DNA from: Chromatocurvus sp046260765
GTDB taxonomy: Bacteria > Pseudomonadota > Gammaproteobacteria > Pseudomonadales > Halieaceae
Reading direction: 5' to 3'
Assembly: GCA_046260765.1 (NCBI GenBank)
Contig: JBHEOO010000012.1
Location: 20,776-84,775 of the forward strand
Length of the DNA: 64,000 nucleotides
Below the pieces are notes generated by a model that saw only the letters and a program-made list of their open reading frames with translations, did not search any database and had not been told where the DNA came from. Below are positions 41,871 to 50,701 of the stretch, in pieces. Both the position numbers and the translations under genes were made by a program. How positions within the stretch are numbered: position 1 is the first letter of the stretch; every line of letters starts with the position of its first letter.

Positions 41871-43199
41871 TTAGGGCTGCTGCATGTAATTGTTGAGCAC
41901 TTCATGGAAATGCTGCACCCGTCGCTCCTGGTGTGGCATGTAGAAGCCCTGGAAGCCAACTGAGCCGAGACCCTGCTGCTGGATTGTCGCCACGCTGACA
42001 TCCTGATCGGCGGTGCGCCCCAGGGTTTTCTCGCCCTGGCGGATCACTTCGTGTTCCGCATCTTCCACGGGGAGGTCGGGTCCGCCCGCGGGGGAGGGCG
42101 TGGTCTCCTGTCCTTCGATCCGGTTGACAAGCCACCAGTGATCGAACAGGCACTGCGCCGGGTCCGTCGGATGGGGGCGCGGGCGAAGCAGCTGTACGCC
42201 GTCCGGACCCACGGTGATGACGTTGTTCGGAAAAATATTGTAGATCACGTAATCAGTCAGCTGGTAGTCGGCCAGGTGGTTGTAGTGATGGTAACCGCGT
42301 TCTGATGCTTTCTTGCGCTTGGCGCGCTGGATATCGACGCGCAGCGTTTTCCAGTTGTCGCGGCCGACATAATCATCACTGCTGATACCCCAGGCCTCGG
42401 CCATGCTTTTCAGGGGCTCGCCGATGGTGTCGTCGGCAAACTCCTGTGACGGCAGGAAGGACGGGAACCAGCCGCGGTTGTGCCCGCCGGGCAGCATGTC
42501 GAACTGGCAGTCCTGATGGTCGGCTGCGATATACGGGATCAGCTCCGGATGCAGGACCTTGACGTGGTAGGCCTCGTTGAAGTTGTCGGTGATGATTTTC
42601 CAGTTGCACTCGATCTGCGCCGTGATGTTGAGGACGCGCAGCATCTCCTCCATGCGGTAGGATTCCAGCTCGCGTGTGACCTGTTCACCGAGGAACTCGC
42701 CGACCGGGGGGGCGTCGTCATCCAGGTTGAACCAGATCATGCCGAAGCGCTCCTCGCATCGGACCTCTTTCAGCCGCTGCTTGCCGCAGGGCGAGCCCTG
42801 TGGGAAGTCGTCCTCGCTGGGTACCGCAACAACCAGTCCGGTGCGATCGAACTCCCAGCCGTGGTAGGGGCACTGGAAACGGCTGGTGCTGCCTTCCTCT
42901 GCCTGGGTGACGCGAGTGCCGCGGTGCGGGCAGACGTTGAAGAAAGCCTTGATGCCACCGTCGTCCTGGCGCACCAGGATAATCGATTCGGCCCCGAGTT
43001 CGGTGACGAGATAGTCACCGGGTTCGCTCATCTGATAGCTCAGCCCGCCGATATTCCAGACCTTGTGCCATACCGCTGCCCACTCACGACGCAGGTAGCC
43101 GGTATCGGTGTAGCGGTCGGCGCTGACGTGGTCGCCGCGCAGCGTCGGTTCGTCCAGTTTGTCGGGGCGTTGCAGTTGCTTGTCCAGGGAAATAGTCAC
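41871..43199 (-). CDS. Rieske-type ring-hydroxylating oxygenase, alpha subunit 4
   Basis: The 442-residue subunit has Rieske ligands C90, H92, C110 and H113 (VCPHRG, CPYHGW) and the mononuclear iron start NEAYHVKVLHPE (H212, H217). It uses a GTG start at 43199, after AGAGGAT. It lies 24 bp downstream of receptor 4 and 34 bp upstream of the ferredoxin. This suggests that uptake and first hydroxylation are coupled. Confidence 0.9.
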   Translation of the reverse strand: MTISLDKQLQRPDKLDEPTLRGDHVSADRYTDTGYLRREWAAVWHKVWNIGGLSYQMSEPGDYLVTELGAESIILVRQDDGGIKAFFNVCPHRGTRVTQAEEGSTSRFQCPYHGWEFDRTGLVVAVPSEDDFPQGSPCGKQRLKEVRCEERFGMIWFNLDDDAPPVGEFLGEQVTRELESYRMEEMLRVLNITAQIECNWKIITDNFNEAYHVKVLHPELIPYIAADHQDCQFDMLPGGHNRGWFPSFLPSQEFADDTIGEPLKSMAEAWGISSDDYVGRDNWKTLRVDIQRAKRKKASERGYHHYNHLADYQLTDYVIYNIFPNNVITVGPDGVQLLRPRPHPTDPAQCLFDHWWLVNRIEGQETTPSPAGGPDLPVEDAEHEVIRQGEKTLGRTADQDVSVATIQQQGLGSVGFQGFYMPHQERRVQHFHEVLNNYMQQP

Positions 43200-43223
43200 G
43201 ATGTCTGTATCCTCTTATCCGTC

Positions 43224-45419
43224 CTAGAAGGTGAACCGGAAGTCCACGCCGAGTTCGCGCGGCGCACCCATGCTGCCGATACCGAAGGCGGGGGTGAACC
43301 ACTGCTTCTGCAGGAAGTACTCCTTGTCGAGCAGGTTGCGCCCGTAGATGCCCGCCGTCCAGCGCTCGCTGCCGGGCGACCAGGACAGCTTGGCGTTGAC
43401 AAGCGTGATGTCACCGATGCGCTCCTGGGGAAACGCCGTGTAGTTGCTGATTTTGTCGCTGCTGTGGGTGACCTGTGTGAACAGGTCTGCCGTGCCGCCG
43501 GCAACCGGTGCCGAGTAGGTGGCGCTGACGTTACCGCTCCACTCGGGTGCGTTCATCAACGGGTTGCCTGCAAAGCTGGTTGTCACCAGTTCCCCGGTGC
43601 TGGGGTCTGGCGCCCGTGTATCGTATTCCTCGTACTCCGACTCGAGCCAGGCGACGGCAAGGCTCAGCGTCAGGTACTGGTTGACATAGGCGTCGAGCTC
43701 GAGTTCCGCACCATAGGAGTTGGCTTCGCCGGCGTTCTGGATGCTGGCGCTGTTGGCACCGGACGGAAACGTGATGTTCTGCACAACCTGCATGTCATCG
43801 TATTCGTTATAGAACAGGGCTGCATTGGCCCGTATGCGATTGTCGAGAAATTCGGTCTTGATACCGACTTCCACGGTATCCAGAAACTCGGGATCGAAGG
43901 GACCAATGTCCTGGGCGATGGCGATGCGCCCGGTGAATCCCCCGGACTTGAAACCCCGCGCATAATAACCGTAAAGCATGGTGTCCGGGTTGACGCTGTA
44001 ATCGAGCCCTACCTTGTAGCCGACGTTGTCCCAGTCTTTCTTGCCGCTGGCCACGATGAGCGAACCGGGGATTACCGGGTCATTGAAGCTCGCCGGCGCG
44101 CCGGGTGTGGCCGTAAAGCTGTTGGCGGTGCTCGACGTGGCTTCTGTCTCTTCGCGGGCGACGCGGGCACCGATCTGCAGTGTCAGTCTATCCGACAGAC
44201 TGTAGTAGGTCTGTGCAAACAGTGAGGCGGACCAGGTTTCCTGCTCCTGCGTCTGCGGTTGGCCAAGGCCTGGCAGGAAGCCATCAAGCACGCCCTGCTG
44301 GTCGAGTTCGTAGGCCTGGGTGAAGAAGAAACCCCCAGCGACGACGCGCAGATCGGGTGTGGGATCAAAGCTGGCGCGCAGTTCCTGTGAGAACTGCCAG
44401 TGCTCCGTCTGGCGGGCGGTCTGCAGCAGTTGCAGGGTCGTGGCGTCATCGTCGCTGTAGAGGTCGTGATCGTATTCGCGGTAATTGCTGATCGACACCC
44501 AGTCCGCCGATCCGGCGTCCCAGTTCTGGGTCAGGGTGAGACTGTAGGTGTCGCGGTGGTTCTGATCCGGCACACCGGGGCTTTGTCCTCGGTTGAACCG
44601 GGGCTCCAGGCCGGTCTCTCCCGGTACGAACAGCAGCTGGCTGTCGTCAGAGATGTTGAGGTTTGGCTGTGCGCCATTACGCGTGCGGACATACTCGGCG
44701 ATCAGGGTGGCGTCGTAGCGCTCACGGTTGTACTGCAGGTAGCCGCGCAGCGACGTGACGTCCTGGCTTCCCAGGTCTTCGCCGTTCAGCAGATTGGTGA
44801 AATAGCCATCGTGGCTGCTGTGCAGCAGGCTGACTTTGCCGGCCAGCTGCTCAGTTATCGGAAAATTGTAGGCAAAGTTGGCGTCCACGCGACCAAAATT
44901 GCCTGCCGCAACCTGTCCCTCGCCGCCATATTCCCCTGTCGGCTGTTTCGTGACGACATTGATGACGCCGCCGGTGGTGTTGGCACCGAACAGCGTGCCC
45001 TGGGGACCGCGCAGGATCTCGACGCGCTCAATATCGAACAGTGAGAGTAAAGCTGCCGTATTGACGCCGACCACGACTCCGTCGACAACGACGGAAACGG
45101 TTGTTCCCACGTAGGGGTCGGCATCGTTCACGCCGACGCCGCGGATTGTGAACACCGCGGAATCAGGCGAGTTGGAGAACTGGTTGATCTGTACGTTGGG
45201 CAGTGAGTTGTTCAGGCCGGCGAGTCCGGTCAGGTTCTGTTTGGCGATGCTGTCACCGCTGATGGCGGTCACCGCAACGGGCACATCCTGCATGCTTTCC
45301 TGTCGCTTCTGAGCGGTGACGATGACTTCTTCGAGCTGTGCCTGCGCAAGTGGCGCGGCCAGCCCAAACTGCAGCGCAAATGGGGCCAGGGCGATGGCGA
45401 GTGGGCGGCGTGCGGTCAT
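43224..45419 (-). CDS. TonB-dependent outer-membrane receptor 4
   Basis: The 731-residue receptor has a signal peptide ending near LAQAQ, then LEEVIVTAQKRQESMQDVPV, a plug with RGPQGTLFGANTTGGVINV, and a barrel ending GVDFRFTF. ATG 45419 has AGAGAGA upstream and starts the signal peptide; a longer frame to 45494 crosses the operator and is rejected. It leads an operon with Rieske oxygenase 4 and the ferredoxin. Confidence 0.9.
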   Translation of the reverse strand: MTARRPLAIALAPFALQFGLAAPLAQAQLEEVIVTAQKRQESMQDVPVAVTAISGDSIAKQNLTGLAGLNNSLPNVQINQFSNSPDSAVFTIRGVGVNDADPYVGTTVSVVVDGVVVGVNTAALLSLFDIERVEILRGPQGTLFGANTTGGVINVVTKQPTGEYGGEGQVAAGNFGRVDANFAYNFPITEQLAGKVSLLHSSHDGYFTNLLNGEDLGSQDVTSLRGYLQYNRERYDATLIAEYVRTRNGAQPNLNISDDSQLLFVPGETGLEPRFNRGQSPGVPDQNHRDTYSLTLTQNWDAGSADWVSISNYREYDHDLYSDDDATTLQLLQTARQTEHWQFSQELRASFDPTPDLRVVAGGFFFTQAYELDQQGVLDGFLPGLGQPQTQEQETWSASLFAQTYYSLSDRLTLQIGARVAREETEATSSTANSFTATPGAPASFNDPVIPGSLIVASGKKDWDNVGYKVGLDYSVNPDTMLYGYYARGFKSGGFTGRIAIAQDIGPFDPEFLDTVEVGIKTEFLDNRIRANAALFYNEYDDMQVVQNITFPSGANSASIQNAGEANSYGAELELDAYVNQYLTLSLAVAWLESEYEEYDTRAPDPSTGELVTTSFAGNPLMNAPEWSGNVSATYSAPVAGGTADLFTQVTHSSDKISNYTAFPQERIGDITLVNAKLSWSPGSERWTAGIYGRNLLDKEYFLQKQWFTPAFGIGSMGAPRELGVDFRFTF

Positions 45420-45500
45420 GGTGATGTCTCTCTGTCTGCATTTTAGAATTATCAGTATCGGGTGTTCCAAGACTCCCCACTTGATGATAGTCAATGAAAG

Positions 45501-45518
45501 AAACAGGTGTAAATGTTT
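45501..45518. promoter_or_regulatory. Island operator-like dyad, site 12 (upstream of receptor 4)
   Basis: The sequence is AAACA GGTGTAAA TGTTT, with perfect arms. It lies 82 bp before the receptor 4 start, in the gap between the EthD-like gene and receptor 4. Confidence 0.7.
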
Positions 45519-45549
45519 TTAATGCCCCATTCTCCTGCGTGCCGATCGT

Positions 45550-45909
45550 TTATGGGGAAGTATTGAGACTCTCGATTTCTTCATCGATCACCATAAAGTG
45601 GGTCTGCTGCCGGTCGAAGAGCGCCTCCTCGTCCGCGGCGATCTCGGCCGCGATGTCTGGCTGCTGCAGGCGTTCCAGAACGCGGTCCAGGGATTCGCGG
45701 TCGGCGAACCAGAGCTCCATTGCAACATCAAAGCGGGGCTCGCCGGCCCCGGCACCCTCTGCCGTCGTCAGATAGCGGCGCGTGTAGCGCAGTGCCTCGG
45801 GTTGTGTGTACTTCACGCCGAGCAGCACATGCTTTGACTCGTAATAATCGCGAAAGTCCGCGACTGACAAGCCCGGGCGTCGCTTCAGAAGAGTGATGGT
45901 CTTCAGCAT
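45550..45909 (-). CDS. EthD-domain protein
   Basis: The 119-residue protein opens LKTITLLKRRPGLSVADFRDYYESKHVLL, the EthD pattern of a dimeric ferredoxin-like barrel. EthD is needed for a P450 system that degrades ethyl tert-butyl ether, but the chemistry of most members is not known. It sits upstream of receptor 4 and has the site 13 dyad before it. Confidence 0.8.
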   Translation of the reverse strand: MLKTITLLKRRPGLSVADFRDYYESKHVLLGVKYTQPEALRYTRRYLTTAEGAGAGEPRFDVAMELWFADRESLDRVLERLQQPDIAAEIAADEEALFDRQQTHFMVIDEEIESLNTSP

Positions 45910-46008
45910 ATGGGTACCCTTTCATTCCAACAATTTCTGCCGAGGTTGGCGCGGTCGCGTAGGCATTGACAATATTTCTCCATCACTCTACCTTCAGCCA
46001 ATCAAAAG

Positions 46009-46026
46009 AAACAGCCCGTCATGTTT
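46009..46026. promoter_or_regulatory. Island operator-like dyad, site 13 (between EthD-like gene and SDR 8)
   Basis: The sequence is AAACA GCCCGTCA TGTTT, with perfect arms, lying between divergent genes. This is the last site seen; none was found from here to 64 kb. Confidence 0.7.
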
Positions 46027-46105
46027 TTAATGAGCTGCGAGCGGGTCGCCTGACTCGTCAATAACAGCACGATAGCAATACCACGATAACAACAAGGAGT
46101 CAGAT

Positions 46106-46867
46106 ATGGGACGTCTGCAGGGCAAGGTAGCGGTTATCCTCGGAGCCTCCGAAGACAGCAGCATGGGGGCGGCAACCGCGAGGCGCTTTGCGGCAGAAGG
46201 TGCGAAACTGATTCTTGCTGCGCGTCGGAAAGAGGCGGTTGAGGCCGTCGCCTCGCCTCTTGGCGCGGTCGCCGTCGCCTGCGATATCACTCGTGAGGAG
46301 GATATCGAGATGCTCGCGGCGACGGCGGTCGATCACTTCGGCCAGCTCGACATCGCCATCAATTACAGCGGGTTCAGTGAGCAGGCGCCGGTCGCCGAAG
46401 TGACGGCGGAGGCGCTGCGCCGCTCGAGCGACGTGCACTTTGTAGGCACCACGCTGTTTTTCAAGCACATGGGTGCACGCATGGCCGACGGCGGCGCCAT
46501 GATCACGGCGTCCTCCATGACCTGCCTGCTCGCCCCCGCTGGACTGGCGGCCTATGCCGGCGCCAAGGCCGGTGCGGACCAGGTGGCGCGTATTGCTGCA
46601 GTGGAGCACGGCAAGCGCGGCATCCGGGTCAACGCTATCGCGCCCGGTTTTACCCGCTCGGCGATGACCGAGGGCTTTTTCCAGATCGAGAGTGTGCCTG
46701 CGGCATTCCTGCGCGAAGTGGTGCTGGACCGCCTGGTAACAGTGGAGGATATTGCCAATACGGCACTCTGGCTGTCATCGGATGAAGCGTTCATCACCGG
46801 TCAGGTCATCGATATGTCAGGTGGCCAGACGCTCAACCGGATCCCCTTTACGAGTGAAATGGTATGA
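46106..46867 (+). CDS. SDR-family oxidoreductase 8
   Basis: The 253-residue SDR has the variant loop GASEDSSMGAATARRF, like SDR 2, and YAGAKAGADQVARI with the catalytic Tyr and Lys. ACAAGGAG precedes ATG 46106. Its stop overlaps the start of the beta-propeller gene (ATGA), so the propeller gene is co-translated. Confidence 0.86.
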   Translation: MGRLQGKVAVILGASEDSSMGAATARRFAAEGAKLILAARRKEAVEAVASPLGAVAVACDITREEDIEMLAATAVDHFGQLDIAINYSGFSEQAPVAEVTAEALRRSSDVHFVGTTLFFKHMGARMADGGAMITASSMTCLLAPAGLAAYAGAKAGADQVARIAAVEHGKRGIRVNAIAPGFTRSAMTEGFFQIESVPAAFLREVVLDRLVTVEDIANTALWLSSDEAFITGQVIDMSGGQTLNRIPFTSEMV

Positions 46868-48645
46868 GGCCTGCGATGTCGCCGTCACGAAGTCGCCAGC
46901 AGTCACCTTTGACACGGTGTTCGCAGACACTTCTGTGCGTGCTCGCCCTCGCCCTCGCCCTGCCGCAAACTGGCGCAGCTTTCGGGCAGGCGGTCCTTGA
47001 CGGCATCGTCAGCAGCGAGGCCGAGGGCGTCATGGAGGGTGTTGTTGTTATCGCCACGCCCGAGACCGGATCGCGCAGCGTTGCAGTCACGTCGGGGGCC
47101 GACGGACGGTTTTCTTTCCCGGCCAACCGGCTTCCCGCGGGCAGGTACAAGGTCGGGGTACGGGCCGCGGGCTGGGAACTGGCGGGCGGTATTCGATCGC
47201 TGGACATTCCCAGGCCAGAGGCAATCGGGCCGCTGCAGCTCACGTTGCAGCCGGTAGCCGACCGGGACACGCTCGCGAGTCAGCTCACCTCGCTGGCCTG
47301 GGTGAACAGCTTCCCGGGAACACTGGCAGAAAAGGACCTGCTGACCCGCAATATGGTCAACTGTGCCTTTTGTCATTCGCTGGAGCAGGTCGCGCGATCG
47401 GCGCATGACGCCGAAGCGTTCATGGCGGTGATCCAGCGCATGAAAACCTATGAGACTGACCACTCGTCGGGGACACGCATACAGGTTGTCGCTACGCCAG
47501 AGCCCCTCGAGGGGCTTGAATGGTATGGGCGCGACGCAAGGGAACTGGCCGACTACCTCGCACGCATCAATCTCAGCGAGGGCAGGGAAACCTGGGATTA
47601 TGCACTGAAACCCCTGCCGCGACCGACGGGTGAGGGCACTCGCGCTGTGGTGACGGTATTTCCGGTTCCGCGCCAGCCCAGCGTCATCCATGACCTGGAC
47701 GTGGATGAGTCCGGGAACGTCTGGTACGGGAATACGGGCTGGGATTTTCTCGGCCGCCTTGACCCGCAGAGCGGCGAGTTCTCCGAGTGGCCCGCGCCGA
47801 ACTTTCTGCCACCGGCGCAGGGCGACCTCGATCGCATTGTCGGTGTCCAGGACATTCAGGTGGATTCCTACGGCAATGTCTGGGTCGCTGTCATGGGCAA
47901 TAAGCACGCGGCATTTGATCGGGAGACCGAGCGGTGGCGCATTTTTGATCTGCCTGTGATCTGGAAAAACCCCTTTCTGAGCCCTTTGCGCGAGGGGGAA
48001 ATCACCCTGTGGGGGTCGGGCGTGACAGCGCCGCCGGAAGGGGACAATCTGAACGAACATGCCTACGGGCTCAACACCCGCAGCGGCGAATTGAGTGATG
48101 GGGTTGCCCTGTTCGACAGCCTTTCGACGCCGACCTCGCCGACGCACCGCAATCAGCGTAACTACTGCTACATGTTTGACCAGGATGCAGAGGGTAACTT
48201 CCTGTGCACGGCGTCCGAAACCTCAGCCATTGTCCGCATCAATGACGCTGGCGAGGTGCGGCACATACCAACTCCCACGCCCAATTCCTACCCGCGGCGT
48301 GGCTACCGGGATGACGACAACCGCTTCTGGTTTTCCGAATTCTTCGCCGACCGGGTCGGCATGATTGACCTTGATACCGATGAGATTACCGAGTTCCCGC
48401 TGTCACCGCGCTATATTTCGCCCTATTTCACGCGGCCGGATCGCAATGGCAATATCTGGATATCGAGCACCGGTTCCGACCGTCTTCTGCGCCTTGACCC
48501 GGACAGCGGGAATGTAACGACGTACCTGATGCCTGTGTATTACGATTCGCGCAAGCTTGTCCTCGACGAATCGGCGGACCGGATCACCGTATGGCTTCCA
48601 AACAAGAATCGCGGTGAACTGATCCGAGTCGAAATTCTGGACTGA
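46864..48645 (+). CDS. Secreted beta-propeller protein with carboxypeptidase-regulatory-like domain and a c-type haem motif
   Basis: The 593-residue protein has a signal peptide to about residue 40. A carboxypeptidase-regulatory-like domain follows at about 45-130 (GVVVIATPETGSRSVAVTSG), then a haem-binding CAFCH at 167-171, and a C-terminal beta-propeller of repeats with the pattern DVDESGNVWYGNTGWDFLG and RNGNIWISSTGSDRLLRLDP, similar to virginiamycin B lyase-like propellers. It overlaps the SDR 8 stop. A redox sensor or an electron-accepting extracellular enzyme is possible; the true function is unknown. Confidence 0.82.
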   Translation: MRPAMSPSRSRQQSPLTRCSQTLLCVLALALALPQTGAAFGQAVLDGIVSSEAEGVMEGVVVIATPETGSRSVAVTSGADGRFSFPANRLPAGRYKVGVRAAGWELAGGIRSLDIPRPEAIGPLQLTLQPVADRDTLASQLTSLAWVNSFPGTLAEKDLLTRNMVNCAFCHSLEQVARSAHDAEAFMAVIQRMKTYETDHSSGTRIQVVATPEPLEGLEWYGRDARELADYLARINLSEGRETWDYALKPLPRPTGEGTRAVVTVFPVPRQPSVIHDLDVDESGNVWYGNTGWDFLGRLDPQSGEFSEWPAPNFLPPAQGDLDRIVGVQDIQVDSYGNVWVAVMGNKHAAFDRETERWRIFDLPVIWKNPFLSPLREGEITLWGSGVTAPPEGDNLNEHAYGLNTRSGELSDGVALFDSLSTPTSPTHRNQRNYCYMFDQDAEGNFLCTASETSAIVRINDAGEVRHIPTPTPNSYPRRGYRDDDNRFWFSEFFADRVGMIDLDTDEITEFPLSPRYISPYFTRPDRNGNIWISSTGSDRLLRLDPDSGNVTTYLMPVYYDSRKLVLDESADRITVWLPNKNRGELIRVEILD

Positions 48646-48662
48646 TCGCGCAGGTACGTGGC

Positions 48663-49967
48663 TCAGCGGGGCCGTTTCTGCGCATCAAACCGGGCCGGAT
48701 TGGCCAGAGACCACAGCAGGTGGGTGTAGATGACAGGGTCGTTCTCCTTGTCCAAATCCGGTCTACCTCGGGTTACCTGGATTCTACCGGCGGCGGGAAT
48801 GCCGGCCCGCAGGTGGCAACTGAGGCAGTTCGCTTTCAGTCCATTGCCCTGTCCTGAATCCGGGAACACGGCGTCAAACCACGGGTTGAAGCAGATATTC
48901 GGACTGCCGTCCGGCTCCCGGGGGTGCACGGGACTCATGGTCATGTTGCCGCGATAATGGCGCCAGGGTTCCGGGACGGCGGTGGAAGTTCCGGTGACCC
49001 GAGGCGCTGACACCCCGCTGCGCGGCGCCACCGACTCGGCGTCCCACCAATAGGTAAGCCACAGGCCCTCGTCCAGGCCGAAATGCAGCAGGTGAAACGC
49101 GACCAGCGCCAGTTCGTCGCCGCGCCGCATGGGCCTGCCCAGGGCAACGGTGGAGGCCCGGCGAAACTGCCCATCCGCCATCAGCGCCTGCAGGTGTGCC
49201 GGTGATGGCCTGATGCGGAAAAAGGCATCTCGCGGCAGGACGCGTGGATCACTGATGGGACGCCCCGCAAACTGACGCACCAGGTGATTATCGGTCGCGA
49301 CAGCACTGTCGTCCGGCGCAACGAGCGCCACTCGCGGCCAGTTCAGATAACCGTTTGCTCCGGTGGGCCGCAATGCTGCATGGCTGTCCCAGAGTGGCAT
49401 CGGTGTTGCCTGATCGGCGGCCAGGGGCCACCAGCCGGTCAGGGCGACCATCGCGTCCGACGGGGGCGCGGGCAGCGCTCTGCGGCGCGCAGTGATGGCC
49501 TGCAGGCCCGACGGCTTGTGCAGCCCTGAATCGCGAACATATCGATATGCCGCCGTGTTGAAGTGGGTAAAGTGGATCAGCGGTCCACCGTGAGCCCCGT
49601 GTGCGCTATCCGATTTGTCGGCCCCTCGGGCGGGCGTACCAGGGAACGGATAGTCTGCGGCATCCGCTGCCAGTGCGAACGTGCGGCGCTCACTGTACCA
49701 ATGCTGAAAGCGGGGTTCTCCGCCGGCAAGCAGGGCCGCTAACCACCGCCGGGTCTGTTCCTGGTAGTCACCATACAGGCTGTCGGCACTGGCTTCGGTT
49801 GCCCTGTCGCGCAGCGTGCCTGCCGCTTCCAGAAGCGATTCAAGCGGGGCCGGTTGAGCAGTCGTGAATGGGCTTGCCAGGCAGGTGAGCATGGCAAGCG
49901 CGCGCAGCCTGCCCCGGTCAGGAAACCGGCGCCGCCAATGCGATGCTCGCGCGATGCCGCTGATCAC
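48663..49967 (-). CDS. Secreted mono-haem protein of unknown function
   Basis: The protein has about 434 residues from GTG 49967, whose GTGA overlaps the stop of the upstream gene; ATG 49892 is the next ATG and would shorten the signal peptide. A hydrophobic segment ends near TTAQ. One CLSCH motif lies close to the C-terminus (about 381-385), in NGLKANCLSCHLRAG. The large middle region has no motif that I recognise. The start is uncertain. It is the last gene of the pdxA-linked leftward chain. Confidence 0.7.
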   Translation of the reverse strand: MISGIARASHWRRRFPDRGRLRALAMLTCLASPFTTAQPAPLESLLEAAGTLRDRATEASADSLYGDYQEQTRRWLAALLAGGEPRFQHWYSERRTFALAADAADYPFPGTPARGADKSDSAHGAHGGPLIHFTHFNTAAYRYVRDSGLHKPSGLQAITARRRALPAPPSDAMVALTGWWPLAADQATPMPLWDSHAALRPTGANGYLNWPRVALVAPDDSAVATDNHLVRQFAGRPISDPRVLPRDAFFRIRPSPAHLQALMADGQFRRASTVALGRPMRRGDELALVAFHLLHFGLDEGLWLTYWWDAESVAPRSGVSAPRVTGTSTAVPEPWRHYRGNMTMSPVHPREPDGSPNICFNPWFDAVFPDSGQGNGLKANCLSCHLRAGIPAAGRIQVTRGRPDLDKENDPVIYTHLLWSLANPARFDAQKRPR

Positions 49968-50347
49968 AGCAATCGACAGCTGATTTCCACGGGCGACAGG
50001 GCTGCGCCGCGGGGCAGGCGCCGCACGACTCTCGAATCCCCATAGGCATTGTGCGAACACCTTGCTTGCACTTCAGTCGGTGCGATGTCCACGGGAAGGT
50101 TGAGGCGAAAACGGCCACGATGATCGGTAACCGCGACGAAATCCATCATTGAAGTAGCGACGACCACCGTGGCTCCACGGATGTAATTGCCATCGGCATC
50201 TTTTGCGGTACCGAAATATACGTTAGATGGCGCATCGTCGCTGCTGGCGGGGCTGAAGTCTGAATAGAGCTGCGCGGCGACGCCTCCGGCAAAGCTGTAG
50301 GCCATCGCGGCAAGAAGTAGCGCGGACAACCGATTTTTACCCGTCAT
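49964..50347 (-). CDS. Small secreted carboxypeptidase-regulatory-like protein
   Basis: The 127-residue protein has a signal peptide (about 26 residues, ending near VAAQ) and a domain with NVYFGTAKDADGNYIRGATV and TDHRGRFRLNLPV, the pattern of the carboxypeptidase-regulatory-like/CNA-B type sandwich also seen in the propeller protein. ATG 50347 has GGAGG upstream. It overlaps the mono-haem gene and lies 31 bp after the first small membrane protein. Confidence 0.8.
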   Translation of the reverse strand: MTGKNRLSALLLAAMAYSFAGGVAAQLYSDFSPASSDDAPSNVYFGTAKDADGNYIRGATVVVATSMMDFVAVTDHRGRFRLNLPVDIAPTEVQARCSHNAYGDSRVVRRLPRGAALSPVEISCRLL

Positions 50348-50378
50348 GTTGATATACCTCCACTGCGTGGGCGCGAGA

Positions 50379-50699
50379 TCAGCCTGCACCGGTGAGGAAG
50401 AAATCGCGCATGAGGACGACACACCCGACCAGTGCCAGCGTCGGGACAAACGGAGCGAATCCCAACAGACGAGGAGACAACCCCCACGCCCCCGCGGCCA
50501 TTCCACCAGCAAGTGCCGGTACCAGAGACGCCAGCACCAGACCGTACCAGGTCATTGCCGGGCCATGATCGTCACTCAGCGGCGTAAAAGACCATATGCC
50601 CTCCAAGGGGTAGTAGATCAGAAAGGGAAGCTCCAATGCGAGCAGGCACAGATAGCACAGCGAGAAGGTGATCAGGAAGGCGGCGTGAAAAGCGTGCAT
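50379..50699 (-). CDS. Small membrane protein, unknown function (3 predicted segments)
   Basis: The 106-residue protein is largely hydrophobic, with three likely membrane segments at about 5-30, 48-72 and 80-100. I do not recognise a family. It starts 2 bp after the stop of the 150-residue membrane protein, so the two are co-expressed. Confidence 0.65.
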   Translation of the reverse strand: MHAFHAAFLITFSLCYLCLLALELPFLIYYPLEGIWSFTPLSDDHGPAMTWYGLVLASLVPALAGGMAAGAWGLSPRLLGFAPFVPTLALVGCVVLMRDFFLTGAG

Positions 50700-50701
50700 G
50701 A

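Noticed and set aside
42480..44225. A 581-codon open frame on the plus strand
   Set aside because: It is antisense to Rieske oxygenase 4 and receptor 4, both of which have clear motifs; it has no recognisable domain, as is common for GC-rich shadow frames.
45420..45494. N-terminal extension of receptor 4
   Set aside because: It precedes a typical signal peptide and reaches towards the operator; the internal ATG 45419 has a ribosome-binding site.
46903..48147. A 414-codon open frame on the minus strand
   Set aside because: It is antisense to the beta-propeller protein, which has a signal peptide, haem motif and repeats; the shadow protein is Arg-rich and lacks motifs.
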